This document shows positions 55,800 to 64,000 of a stretch of 64,000 bases of DNA, piece by piece. The position numbers and the translations under genes are program-made. The stretch comes from Methanobacterium spitsbergense (GTDB lineage Archaea > Methanobacteriota > Methanobacteria > Methanobacteriales > Methanobacteriaceae), in assembly GCF_019931065.1 (NCBI RefSeq), contig NZ_JAIOUQ010000003.1, positions 636,083 to 700,082 on the forward strand, in the 5' to 3' direction. Under the pieces are notes generated by a model. It was not told the origin of the DNA and did not search any database. It was given only the letters and a program-made list of their open reading frames with translations. Numbering within the stretch: the first letter of the stretch is position 1; each line of letters opens with the position of its first letter.

Positions 55800-56654
55800 A
55801 TGGACAGGGACGATATCAAGTTTTGGAGTACGATCTCAAACAGAATAATGGAAGAGGCTAATGAAGTAGTTAAACCGCTTGTTGGTAATCCAAAATCGGA
55901 TAAAATAGTTAAAATGGGTGCAGATGGAACTCCAACCAAGTTTATAGACCTTGTTGCTGAAGAAAAGGTTATTGAAATTTTAGAAGAGTCTAAAAGACCA
56001 GTCACATTAATAAGCGAGGAAATAGGCGAATTTAAAATAGGAAAAGGACCTTCTGAAGCAGTATTTGTAGTTGATCCTTTAGATGGCACAAGAAATGCCA
56101 TAAAAAACATACCAGCATATGGTATATCCATTGCAGTTGCAGATCCAATGGGTGCATCAAAATTAGTCACAGATCCAAGCAAACTAATTATCAGTGATGT
56201 AGAAGTGGGTTTTGTAAAAAATTTTGCAACTGGAGACATTTACAGTGCAAAAAAAGGGAATGGGGCATTTCTCAATGGAATTCCAATAAAACCATCCCAA
56301 AAAACCGATGTTTCAGGTTCATCAATAGGTGCCTACATATACCGTGCAGAGATGTCCAAGATAGATAAGCTCTTAAAAACTGTTAGAAGTATGAGAATTT
56401 TAGGTTCAGTTGCAATTGAATTGTGTTATGTTGCAGATGGAACATACGATGCATTTTTAGATATTAGGGGAAATTTAAGAATAGTTGATATATCTGCTGC
56501 AAAACTTATTATTGAAGAATCAAAAGGTATTGTAACAGATGAAAACTGCCAGTCACTTGAGAGTGGATTGAATGTTCTTGACAGGACATCAATAATTGCT
56601 TCATGTAACAAATCGATTCACAAAGAAATAATAGAAATTTTGGGAGGTATCTGA
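55800..56654 (+). CDS. suhB: Inositol monophosphatase/fructose-1,6-bisphosphatase (class IV)
   Basis: The 284-residue protein is a lithium-sensitive type sugar phosphatase. Metal ligands lie in LISEEIGE, VVDPLDGTRNAI and the C-terminal GNLRIVDISAAKLIIEE. Archaeal members act on both inositol-1-phosphate and fructose-1,6-bisphosphate, so it could serve lipid inositol or gluconeogenesis. Its stop overlaps the NAD kinase start in TGATG, so the two are coupled. The upstream gap from pdaD is 41 bases. Confidence 0.92.
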   Translation: MDRDDIKFWSTISNRIMEEANEVVKPLVGNPKSDKIVKMGADGTPTKFIDLVAEEKVIEILEESKRPVTLISEEIGEFKIGKGPSEAVFVVDPLDGTRNAIKNIPAYGISIAVADPMGASKLVTDPSKLIISDVEVGFVKNFATGDIYSAKKGNGAFLNGIPIKPSQKTDVSGSSIGAYIYRAEMSKIDKLLKTVRSMRILGSVAIELCYVADGTYDAFLDIRGNLRIVDISAAKLIIEESKGIVTDENCQSLESGLNVLDRTSIIASCNKSIHKEIIEILGGI

Positions 56655-57484
56655 TGCACTTAGGAGTTGTGGCACGTCTTGATGTCGAAGAAGCAGTTGA
56701 GCTAGCAGGGAAAATAGTTGAATTTCTTTTAGAAAAAAATGTTGAAACTCTACTGGATTCTGAATTAGCATCCAAACTAAACAAATATCAAAACATTGCT
56801 TCAGACCTAAAAGACATGGATGTTGACATGGTTATAGCAGTTGGTGGAGATGGAACAGTACTCAGAACCCAAGGATTTATAAACAAGAAAAAGATTCCAT
56901 TATTTGGTATTAATATGGGTGCTGTAGGTTTTTTAACCGAAATAGATCCTGATGAAACTTTAACAGCATTGGAACAGGTTCTAGATGGGAATTATTTTGT
57001 TGAAAAAAGAACCCAACTTCAGGTATGGCATAATAAAGAATTACATTCTGCACTTAATGAGGTTGTACTCATGACCCAAAAACCTGCTAAGATGCTTCAC
57101 ATTGAAATAAGTGTCGATGATGAGGTTGTGGAAGAACTCAGAGCAGATGGAATTATAATTGCCACTCCAAGTGGTTCGACAGCTTATTCAATGTCCGCAG
57201 GGGGACCTATAGTCGATCCCCGAGTCGGTGCATTCATAATAGTTCCTATATGTCCATTTAAGCTGGGTGCAAGACCTACGGTAGTGCCTGATGATAGTGT
57301 GATCAAGGTTAAATTTTTGCGTGAAGGTAAAAAGGCAGTTGCAGTAATAGATGGTCAATTAGAGGAAGAAATAAATTATATGGATGAAATGATCTTTAAA
57401 AAATCAGATGATAGTGCTTACTTTGTGCGGCTAACCAAAAATTTCTACAGGCGGGTTAGAGAGAAGCTTCAAGGAGACGTATAA
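56654..57484 (+). CDS. nadK: NAD kinase
   Basis: This enzyme phosphorylates NAD to NADP. GGDGTVLRT is the nucleotide-binding site; GINMGAVGFLTEI, LNEVVL and the TPSGSTAYSMSAGGP segment follow. The length of 276 residues is normal. In some archaea NAD kinase is fused to the IMPase-type phosphatase that is separate but overlapping here, an instance of gene order reflecting fusion. The CfbE gene follows after four bases. Confidence 0.94.
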   Translation: MHLGVVARLDVEEAVELAGKIVEFLLEKNVETLLDSELASKLNKYQNIASDLKDMDVDMVIAVGGDGTVLRTQGFINKKKIPLFGINMGAVGFLTEIDPDETLTALEQVLDGNYFVEKRTQLQVWHNKELHSALNEVVLMTQKPAKMLHIEISVDDEVVEELRADGIIIATPSGSTAYSMSAGGPIVDPRVGAFIIVPICPFKLGARPTVVPDDSVIKVKFLREGKKAVAVIDGQLEEEINYMDEMIFKKSDDSAYFVRLTKNFYRRVREKLQGDV

Positions 57485-57488
57485 ATCC

Positions 57489-58862
57489 ATGAAGGTTTTA
57501 GTAGTGGATATGACCCATGGGGGTGCAATAATAACATCCGAATTTTTAAAAATACCTAATTTTGAAGTTTATGCATGGGATATATACTCAACAATGGAAC
57601 AAGAAACTCGTATAGAACTAGAAGAGAAAGGGTTGAAATTTGTAGGGAAGGAAGGCTTTGATGATTTAAAGTTAGACAAAAATTATTCTACAGAATCTGA
57701 TTTAATATTGATTGCACCGGTTCATTGTGAATTAGAATCTGAAGTTAACATGACCCATCATCAGGCAGTTCGATTCTTACTTGAAAACAAGATAAATGTA
57801 CCAGTAATTGAAGTCACTGGTGTTAAAGGAAAAACAAGTGTTGTATGGATATTAAAAGAGATATTTAAGGACTCAAATCCTTTAGTTTTAAGCAGTTTGG
57901 GTGTTGAAGTTGTTGAAGACAAAGAATGGAAGCTTTTAAAGCAGAATATAAGCATTACTCCTGCAAGTATAATTGAAGCATGGAAACTTGCAGAAGGATA
58001 TGAAGTTGGGATTTGTATCTTTGAAACATCTCTTGGTGGAACAGGACTGGCAGATGTGGGAATACTTACAAATTTAGCTGAAGATTATCCTATAGCAAAT
58101 AATTCAAGGGTTGCTAGTGATGCAAAGTTGCAGATATTCCAAAGTAGAATGGTTTCATGCGATTTGGATTCTTATAATACTAATTATTCTGAATTTCAAG
58201 AGAAAACAAACACATTTGATAACGGTGAGTTTAAAGTTAAAAATCCTGCAAATTTAACAGCTACACAAATAAGATTTGGGTTTGATAAAACCCACATGAG
58301 GATAGATATTGTTGATTTTAAAACACTAGGAAATAAAATTATCAATGAGTATATAGAAGTGTCCACATTTGCACCAGCGCCTATACATATTAGTAATGTA
58401 CTAGCAGCAATAACTGCATCTTTAACTCTTGAAGTATCTCTAGAAAAAATAAAGAATGGCTTAAATAATTTTAATGGAGTCAAAGGAAGGACATCAACCA
58501 CTGATTACAATGGAATTAGAATAATTGAAGAAATAAACCCGGGATTGAATGTCACAGCAGTAAAAAAAGCATTGTCCATGATGAAAGATATGGATGATGT
58601 ATGTGTGATATTTGGAGGTAAATATGGAGTAACATGTGAAGAAATAGATGAAAAATCTGTTTCAGAAGTTTTAGATAAAATAGAAAGTGATGTACAATTA
58701 ATATTAACAGATGAATTGGGAGCTAATGTTAAAAATATTTTAAATAGAAATTTCAAATATTCAAATAATTTAAATGATGCTATAACTTGTGCTGTTAAAA
58801 ATACATGTTCTAATATACTCATTATCTACAGATCAAACTTTTCAGATATTAAAAAAAGGTAA
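57489..58862 (+). CDS. cfbE: Coenzyme F430 synthetase CfbE (Mur ligase-like)
   Basis: CfbE uses ATP to close the propionate-derived carbocyclic ring, converting seco-F430 to coenzyme F430, the nickel cofactor of methyl-CoM reductase. The P-loop is TGVKGKTS (residues 110-117), and the Mur ligase middle and C-terminal domains follow (SLGGTGLADVGILTNLA; FNGVKGRTSTTDYNG). 457 residues. The hemC gene, which supplies the tetrapyrrole precursor, lies downstream on the same strand. I recognise the family from methanogens; the assignment from the sequence is good but not absolute. Confidence 0.85.
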   Translation: MKVLVVDMTHGGAIITSEFLKIPNFEVYAWDIYSTMEQETRIELEEKGLKFVGKEGFDDLKLDKNYSTESDLILIAPVHCELESEVNMTHHQAVRFLLENKINVPVIEVTGVKGKTSVVWILKEIFKDSNPLVLSSLGVEVVEDKEWKLLKQNISITPASIIEAWKLAEGYEVGICIFETSLGGTGLADVGILTNLAEDYPIANNSRVASDAKLQIFQSRMVSCDLDSYNTNYSEFQEKTNTFDNGEFKVKNPANLTATQIRFGFDKTHMRIDIVDFKTLGNKIINEYIEVSTFAPAPIHISNVLAAITASLTLEVSLEKIKNGLNNFNGVKGRTSTTDYNGIRIIEEINPGLNVTAVKKALSMMKDMDDVCVIFGGKYGVTCEEIDEKSVSEVLDKIESDVQLILTDELGANVKNILNRNFKYSNNLNDAITCAVKNTCSNILIIYRSNFSDIKKR

Positions 58863-59058
58863 TAGAGAATTCAGAACTTTACATGGTAACATTTATTAGA
58901 GATTATACAAGAATCATTCACTAGGAGTTTTAATGAAATGATTTAGGATCACTATATTCAAGATCCTTTATAATTATTAATCTCAATTCGGAACTTTTAA
59001 TGGAATATATTTAACCAATGACTATGGCTGAAGTTTTTCTTTACTGGAGATGATTTTT

Positions 59059-59931
59059 TTGAAGGTTGGCACAAGGGGGAGCAGTCTTGCAACTGTCCAA
59101 ACAAAGAGTATAATTAATGCATTATCCAAAATAACACATGAAAAAATAGATATGGAGATTATCAAAACTACTGGAGATAAAATCCAAGATTCCCAACTTT
59201 ACAACATTGATGCCAAGGGTATATTTACCCGTGAACTTGATAACGCAGTTTTACAAGGAGATGTGGATTTTGCAGTCCACAGCCTAAAGGATCTACCAAC
59301 AGAACTTGAAGGAGACCTAGAAATAGTTGCAATCCCTCAAAGAGAATCTTCAAACGAAGTTTTGGTATCAGAGTATGAATGGGATGAACTTCCATCTGGT
59401 GCAATAGTAGGAACAAGTAGCATTAGAAGGGAAGCTTTCTGTAACTTTCATAAAAAAGATTTTAGTATAAAAACTATAAGGGGAAATATAGATACAAGAA
59501 TAAAGAAAGTATTAAGTGGAGATTACGATGCAACTATAATGGCCGAGGCAGGTATAAAAAGACTTGGTCTAAATGAACATATAAAAAAAAGGTTTTCAAT
59601 TGAGTATTTTACTCCTGCTGCAGGGCAGGGCGCAATCGCAGTTGTTGCGAGACATGATAGTGATAAAAGAAACATTTTAAAGAATTTAAACCACTTGACT
59701 TCATTCCAGGAAGTAACTGCAGAAAAAAGGGTTCTTCAGGAGTTAGGTGTTGGTTGTCAATGGCCTTTAGGTGTTTCTGCTAATATAAAAGAGAATAAAC
59801 TCAAACTCTGTGCTGTTCTTCTTACAAAAGAAGGCAAAGTACTTTCAAGAGTGAAGGTGGAAGGTTCTGCAGATGAAGCCAGTAAATTGGGTTTGAAAGC
59901 TGCAAAACTTATGATGGAGGATTATATTTGA
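59059..59931 (+). CDS. hemC: Porphobilinogen deaminase (hydroxymethylbilane synthase)
   Basis: This enzyme joins four porphobilinogens, the third step toward F430, corrinoids and heme-like molecules. VGTRGSSLATVQT is the start signature, FAVHSLKDLP holds active-site residues and the dipyrromethane cofactor attaches to Cys233 in GVGCQWPLG. TTG 59059 follows GGAGATGA; the frame is open to ATG 59050 but that overlaps the site. The last four bases overlap the oxidoreductase start. Confidence 0.93.
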   Translation: MKVGTRGSSLATVQTKSIINALSKITHEKIDMEIIKTTGDKIQDSQLYNIDAKGIFTRELDNAVLQGDVDFAVHSLKDLPTELEGDLEIVAIPQRESSNEVLVSEYEWDELPSGAIVGTSSIRREAFCNFHKKDFSIKTIRGNIDTRIKKVLSGDYDATIMAEAGIKRLGLNEHIKKRFSIEYFTPAAGQGAIAVVARHDSDKRNILKNLNHLTSFQEVTAEKRVLQELGVGCQWPLGVSANIKENKLKLCAVLLTKEGKVLSRVKVEGSADEASKLGLKAAKLMMEDYI

Positions 59932-60881
59932 GTAAGGTTAACGTTGGTGTAGTCGGTGTCGGAGCTATGGGTTACAACCATGTAAGGGTTTATTCTGAAC
60001 TTGAAAATGCTAATTTAATGGCTGTTTCCGATCTTATGAGGGGAACACTAGCAGAAGTTTCGAAGGAGTTCAACACCGTTGGATTTGTTGATTATGATAA
60101 CATTTTGAGAATGCCCGAGATAGATGTGGTTAGTGTTTGTGTACCCACAACATATCATTATGATGTAGTTATGAGTGCAATTGAACAAGGAAAACATGTA
60201 TTAGTTGAAAAACCTATTGCATTCACGTTAGATGAGGCAAAGGACATGGTTAATGCAGCCCATGAGGCAGGAGTTAAGCTTGCAACAGGGCATGTTGAAA
60301 GATTCAATCCGGCTGTTGTTGAGGCTAAAAGACTCATGAGGGAAGGTGTGATTGGAGAAGTTGTATCTGCTTCAGCTAAAAGAGTAGGGCCTTTTCCTCC
60401 AAGAATTAAAGATGTTGGTGTTGCAATTGATCTCGCTATACACGAAGTAGATATTATGTTCTATCTTTTGGACAGTCCTGCTTCACGTGTGTATGCAAAC
60501 ATGGGTAGTAGACTTGAAAAATGTGAATATGAAGATCATGCAGAAATAATGATGAAGTTTGAAAATGGCGTTGTTGGTATACTTGAAACCAACTGGCTAA
60601 CACCGTATAAAAAGAGACAACTTGAGATTACAGGGGTTGAAGGAATTATTTCTCTAGATTATATTGATCAAACAGTTGAAGTCTATGGAAAAAATGCTCA
60701 AAAAGTAAAGGTAACCCATTCAGAACCTCTAAAAGATGAACTTAAATCGTTCTTATCATCAGTTACCAATGATGAGGAACCTAAGATAACAGGGGAAGAT
60801 GGAATCCATGCATTAAAGGTTGTGCTTGCTGCCATGAAATCTGCTCAGAAATTAACCCCTGTGAATATGAATGAATGTTAA
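59928..60881 (+). CDS. Gfo/Idh/MocA family oxidoreductase
   Basis: The 317-residue protein starts with an NAD(P) Rossmann domain ([20 protein letters not shown]); [14 protein letters not shown] and [16 protein letters not shown] are the conserved catalytic and linker segments, followed by the alpha/beta substrate domain. Substrates are usually sugars or inositols; a UDP-sugar or inositol role for surface polysaccharide is possible but not shown. It begins with TTG that overlaps the hemC stop, so the pair is coupled though the pathway link is not obvious. Confidence 0.85.
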   Translation: MSKVNVGVVGVGAMGYNHVRVYSELENANLMAVSDLMRGTLAEVSKEFNTVGFVDYDNILRMPEIDVVSVCVPTTYHYDVVMSAIEQGKHVLVEKPIAFTLDEAKDMVNAAHEAGVKLATGHVERFNPAVVEAKRLMREGVIGEVVSASAKRVGPFPPRIKDVGVAIDLAIHEVDIMFYLLDSPASRVYANMGSRLEKCEYEDHAEIMMKFENGVVGILETNWLTPYKKRQLEITGVEGIISLDYIDQTVEVYGKNAQKVKVTHSEPLKDELKSFLSSVTNDEEPKITGEDGIHALKVVLAAMKSAQKLTPVNMNEC

Positions 60882-60901
60882 TTAATGAGGGATGTGATTC
60901 C

Positions 60902-61504
60902 ATGAATGAAAAACTCATTAAAAGAGCCTATGAGCTTAGAAATAGAGGTTTTACAACAGGAGAAATAGCAGACGAATTAAACGTTTCAAAAGATACTGCA
61001 AGATGGCTTATTTTACAGGGAAAAGATAGTAAAACACAAGATAAGTCAGAAAAAGCACCTATTGACTTTGCAATAAATTGGAACAGTCTAGGTGGAAGTT
61101 CAATTAGAATGAAATATGTCTCTGCTGCAATGGCAGATATGGCACTTAAATATGGAGAACCTGATGTAATAGTGGGTATAACAGTAAGTGGTATACCGTT
61201 TGCAACCATGATGGCAGAGATACTTGGATCAGATATATCTGTTTTCCATCCAATAAAACATAGAAAGATGGAAGAAGATGCAAAGGGTGCTGTAAGTAGT
61301 AATTTTGCTTCTGTTGAAGGACGTAAAGTTGTTATTGTAGATGATGTTATTACAAGTGGGCGAACTATAAGTGAAGCAGCCAAGGTGTTCAAAGATTTGG
61401 GGGCCATCCCAATAGCAGTAGTTGTGCTCATTGATAAAGCAGGCATATCTGAAGTTGAAAATGTTCCTGTTGAATCTTTAATCAGGGTTAGCAGGTTAGG
61501 ATAA
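60902..61504 (+). CDS. HTH-PRTase regulator (orotate phosphoribosyltransferase-like, GfcR type)
   Basis: The 200-residue protein joins an N-terminal helix-turn-helix (about 5-45, [23 protein letters not shown]) to a phosphoribosyltransferase domain. The PRPP loop is [17 protein letters not shown] near residue 142. Haloarchaeal GfcR of this architecture senses phosphorylated sugar and activates catabolic genes. Methanogen members are often mislabelled as PyrE; the HTH and the overall length argue for a regulator or a bifunctional protein. ATG 60902; the upstream in-frame start has no site. Confidence 0.87.
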   Translation: MNEKLIKRAYELRNRGFTTGEIADELNVSKDTARWLILQGKDSKTQDKSEKAPIDFAINWNSLGGSSIRMKYVSAAMADMALKYGEPDVIVGITVSGIPFATMMAEILGSDISVFHPIKHRKMEEDAKGAVSSNFASVEGRKVVIVDDVITSGRTISEAAKVFKDLGAIPIAVVVLIDKAGISEVENVPVESLIRVSRLG

Positions 61505-61524
61505 AAATTTATCCTTTTTTTATT

Positions 61525-61545
61525 AAAAAAAAGTCTACTGTAGAC
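61525..61545 (-). terminator. Terminator of prf1, shared convergent region
   Basis: GTCTAC-T-GTAGAC at 61533-61545 is a perfect inverted repeat. Read on the minus strand it is followed by eight T residues (61525-61532), an intrinsic-terminator layout for the release factor gene. On the plus strand a T-run at 61515-61521 lies just after the HTH-PRTase stop and may end that transcript. Confidence 0.6.
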
Positions 61546-61572
61546 ATATTAATAAAAAAAAATAAGAACAGA

Positions 61573-62802
61573 TTAAGGTCTATACCTTAATATAGCTCCT
61601 ATGCCTCCAAAAGCCTTTAAAAGCTGCATTCCTTCTTCAGTTTCTGTTGATATTATCTCTACTTCTGAACCAACTTCTTCTGCCAAAGCAACAAAATCGT
61701 CAATAACATCCTCTGTCTCGCCAACTTTCATTTTTTCATTACAGTCGGGACAGGATTTATCTTTAATTTCATTCTTATTTTTAATGGTTTTATCCATGGT
61801 CTTTCCACATGACGGGCATTCATAGTTAACTCGTTTTGATTTAATGTCTTCTGATAACAATAGTACTTCAACAGCACCCATCTGAAGGTTACGCCTTACT
61901 TCAGCTTCTCCATAAGATGCAAGTCCCTGTTCATTTATAAGTTCTACTAAAAATCTCTGTACTAATTTTTTCTCCCTTACAACATCAATTTCGGTTAGTA
62001 CATCCATAGATTTTTCCATAACTTCTCTTATTCCAAATTCTCCAGTATAAGATGTGTCAACGGTTGTTATCAACAGATTTTTTATTTCATGATGAAGATA
62101 ATCACCTTCAACAAATTCATCCTTTGTATGTCCCGGACCTCCAATTATAACTCCTTTAAGATCAGGGACATCTAAAAATGCTTCATTCATGTGATTTCCT
62201 ATTCTTTTTAAAAATTCATGAGCTGCTAGATCAATAAGACGGTCAAACCTTCTCTGAGATTGTCCCCCTGCTTTATGTTTACCTGGAACACCACTGGTAA
62301 GATTTTTTATTATGTCAATTCGTTTTCCCCGGAGAATAGCAATTGTTGCTTCTTTACGATCTATAACTGCAAGCCCATAAACATCCTTATCTTCAATTAT
62401 CTCCTGAAGAGGTTTTAGGAAAAAGGTTGAATCACAATGGTAAATATAAGTTTGAACAGGTTCAGGTGGTTCGAACATGTATGTTTCCATTTTCTCTGTA
62501 CCAGGTCCACCCTTAGGGATCATTCCAACAAACAAAACCAAACCCTTTTCAGGGGGGCGTTGAAAAAGTTTCATCCTTTGCATTATAACCTCTATTGCAG
62601 ATTGAACATTTTTCTTTGTTTGTTTGCTTTTGATGTTAGCACTCTGACTCAGCTCTTCACGCATATGTTTTACAACATCACTGATCTGACGATCTGGTGG
62701 AATATAAACTGTTACTAATTCTGTACCTCGTCCCTTTTTTTCTGATAATTCTTTAAGGGTTCTTTTTACTTCGTACAGTTCTTTTGATGATACTTCACTC
62801 AC
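61573..62802 (-). CDS. prf1: Peptide chain release factor aRF1
   Basis: The factor reads all three stop codons. The codon-recognition NIKS motif lies near residue 57 (SANIKSKQT), and the peptidyl-hydrolysis GGQ loop is [11 protein letters not shown] near residue 188. A C-terminal zinc-finger-like minidomain with CPSC and CPDC is present. The length of 409 residues is typical. It is single on the minus strand and divergent from pyrH; no strong ribosome binding site is seen before the ATG. Confidence 0.95.
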   Translation of the reverse strand: MSEVSSKELYEVKRTLKELSEKKGRGTELVTVYIPPDRQISDVVKHMREELSQSANIKSKQTKKNVQSAIEVIMQRMKLFQRPPEKGLVLFVGMIPKGGPGTEKMETYMFEPPEPVQTYIYHCDSTFFLKPLQEIIEDKDVYGLAVIDRKEATIAILRGKRIDIIKNLTSGVPGKHKAGGQSQRRFDRLIDLAAHEFLKRIGNHMNEAFLDVPDLKGVIIGGPGHTKDEFVEGDYLHHEIKNLLITTVDTSYTGEFGIREVMEKSMDVLTEIDVVREKKLVQRFLVELINEQGLASYGEAEVRRNLQMGAVEVLLLSEDIKSKRVNYECPSCGKTMDKTIKNKNEIKDKSCPDCNEKMKVGETEDVIDDFVALAEEVGSEVEIISTETEEGMQLLKAFGGIGAILRYRP

Positions 62803-62986
62803 TTTATGTCACTCCTAAACTGTGGAAATTCATTGTATTTAATATATCTCGTGTATAAATTTAAAATAGAGCATGTGCAAATTTAACTTATTTCTGATTA
62901 TGAACTACAAACTACTTCAACTTACTTATGTTATATCTTCTAAACTATTTATTATATTAAATTTAAGTATCTTTGATGGTGATGAG

Positions 62987-63664
62987 ATGAAGATAGTTGT
63001 TACAATAGGCGGTTCAATAATAATTAAAGATTATGATTACAAAAAATTCAGGGACTATGCAGAGGTACTGCAGGACCTGTCCAAAGAACATCAAATATTC
63101 GTTGTTGTTGGAGGTGGAAAAACAGCTCGTGATTACATAGGAATTGCTAGAGGTCTTGAAGCATCTGAAGCAATGTGTGATGATGTGGGTATAGAAGTAA
63201 CAAGACTAAATGCAAAGCTTTTAATAACAGCTCTTGGGGCGGATGCATATCCTGAAGTACCCCATAACTTTAGAGAGGCGTTACAATTTGCAAGTTCTAA
63301 TAGAATCATTGTTATGGGTGGTACAGAACCAGCACATAGTACAGATGCAGTAGGAAGTATTCTTGCGGAATTTGTGGGTGCAGAACTACTCATTAATGCA
63401 ACCTCTGTAGATGGTCTTTACAACAAAGACCCTAATAAGTATCCTGATGCAGAGAAATTTGATGAGGTTAAACCATCTAAAATGATGGAACTTATGTCAA
63501 CCAAGGATATCAAGGCAGGTACATACGAATTTTTTGATATGACAGCGATACAGATTATTAAGAGATCAAGTATCAAAACAGTTATATTAAATGGGGGAGA
63601 TCCTCAAAATATTAAAACTGCAATAAATGGTAAAATAGGTACCATAATACTGCCAGAAGAATAA
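62987..63664 (+). CDS. pyrH: UMP kinase (archaeal PyrH)
   Basis: This enzyme phosphorylates UMP to UDP. The ATP-binding start [32 protein letters not shown] and the C-terminal [19 protein letters not shown], then [12 protein letters not shown], are family signatures of the amino acid kinase fold. ATG 62987 follows GGTGATGAG and gives 225 residues; the frame is open 114 bases further up but that part is hydrophobic and lacks a site. Confidence 0.94.
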   Translation: MKIVVTIGGSIIIKDYDYKKFRDYAEVLQDLSKEHQIFVVVGGGKTARDYIGIARGLEASEAMCDDVGIEVTRLNAKLLITALGADAYPEVPHNFREALQFASSNRIIVMGGTEPAHSTDAVGSILAEFVGAELLINATSVDGLYNKDPNKYPDAEKFDEVKPSKMMELMSTKDIKAGTYEFFDMTAIQIIKRSSIKTVILNGGDPQNIKTAINGKIGTIILPEE

Positions 63665-63726
63665 TTAAATAAAAAAAAATATTATAGTATATTAAAATAT
63701 AACAATAAAATTCAAGAGGTTTAAAA

Positions 63727-63927
63727 ATGACTGATCAACACAAGCACTGTCCAATGTGCCAAAAACCAATACCTTTATCAGAAAAATTCTGTTCACCCAA
63801 GTGCGAGCAGATTTACAATGAAAACCAGAGGAAAGTTGCAAAATCAAGAAGAGTACTTTATATAATATTTGCAGTATTCATTATAATATGGCTTTTCTTT
63901 ACTTTAAAAGGTAGAATAGGTTTATAA
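63727..63927 (+). CDS. DUF2116 zinc-ribbon membrane protein
   Basis: The 66-residue protein has an N-terminal zinc ribbon with CPMCQKPI and [10 protein letters not shown], a short basic linker and one C-terminal membrane helix (about 43-60) ending in a basic tail. The architecture, common in methanogens as DUF2116, suggests a tail-anchored zinc protein, perhaps a membrane adaptor. AGAGGTTTAAAA precedes the ATG. It follows pyrH by 62 bases. Confidence 0.85.
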   Translation: MTDQHKHCPMCQKPIPLSEKFCSPKCEQIYNENQRKVAKSRRVLYIIFAVFIIIWLFFTLKGRIGL

Positions 63928-63947
63928 TTAATTTTTTTTTATTATTT

Positions 63948-64000
63948 GAGGCTGTCTCATAATTAACTTTTTTCGAATTTTTTTTTGTTCTTGTTTTTAG
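63948..64000 (+). mobile_element. Probable terminal inverted repeat of an insertion sequence, cut by window end
   Basis: GAGGCTGTCTCATAATTAAC begins at 63948 after a long T/A run. GAGGCTGTCTCA is typical of the outer end of several transposon families, notably IS1182-like elements. No transposase frame is visible because the window ends 40 bases on. The call rests on this recalled motif and the intergenic position. Confidence 0.4.

Noticed and set aside
62873..62986. Hydrophobic N-terminal extension of UMP kinase
   Set aside because: UMP kinase is soluble and starts at MKIVVTIGG; the upstream part lacks a ribosome binding site and includes the promoter region.

Overview
The window is about 64 kb of a low-GC, AT-rich archaeal chromosome. 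Gene content points to a hydrogenotrophic methanogen of the order Methanobacteriales, most likely a Methanobacterium-like organism. The evidence is: split archaeal RNA polymerase genes (B''/B' and A'/A''), aEF-2 with a diphthamide histidine, topoisomerase VI, archaeal release factor aRF1, Sep-tRNA:Cys-tRNA synthase, coenzyme F430 synthetase (CfbE), citramalate synthase, and strong GGAGG/GGTGA ribosome binding sites with frequent GTG and TTG starts. Species cannot be fixed from the sequence alone.

Layout. 1-13.5 kb is the transcription/translation superoperon on the + strand: rpoH (tail)-rpoB''-rpoB'-rpoA'-rpoA''-rpl30e-nusA-rps12-rps7-aEF2-aEF1A-rps10-tRNA-Ser(UGA). 13.5-28.7 kb is an accessory stretch. 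It holds a hypothetical protein, a two-gene Ku + ATP-dependent DNA ligase module (minimal NHEJ), a metallophosphoesterase, an NYN-domain protein, two GyrI-like proteins flanking a decayed gene, an SPL-type radical SAM protein, SepCysS, a PHP phosphoesterase, a candidate PD-(D/E)XK nuclease with a zinc ribbon, archaeal GAPDH, small membrane and zinc-ribbon proteins, a frameshifted MacB/LolCDE-type ABC transporter and an HTH/membrane-protein pair.

28.7-33.5 kb is a minus-strand information-processing cluster (aIF1A, RIO1 kinase, KH protein, TopoVI B and A). 33.5-42.9 kb carries a decayed gene, moeA, a UPF0280 protein, a PH-domain membrane protein, a decayed ynfA, a geranylgeranyl reductase homologue, a tRNA G10 methyltransferase, cimA, a membrane protein and Cgi121 of KEOPS. 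42.9-53.5 kb is mixed: a PLP enzyme, NreA repair protein, MsrB, both GMP synthetase subunits split by a GtrA gene, DUF2124 and DUF447 proteins, adenine deaminase, a frameshifted flavoprotein reductase and a LOR/SDH ornithine cyclodeaminase-type protein.

53.7-55.8 kb is a polyamine/hypusine group (agmatinase, aIF5A, pyruvoyl arginine decarboxylase). 55.8-64 kb carries an IMPase/FBPase, NAD kinase, CfbE, HemC, a Gfo/Idh/MocA oxidoreductase, an HTH-PRTase regulator, aRF1, UMP kinase and a zinc-ribbon membrane protein. The last bases look like the terminal repeat of an insertion sequence.

The most striking points are the stand-alone Ku-ligase pair, a possible new zinc-ribbon PD-(D/E)XK nuclease, and an unusual density of broken genes: four frameshifted or nonsense-mutated genes plus three older remnants, nearly all in accessory stretches. 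The many one-base shifts could be true decay or residual sequencing errors, and only read-level data can separate these.
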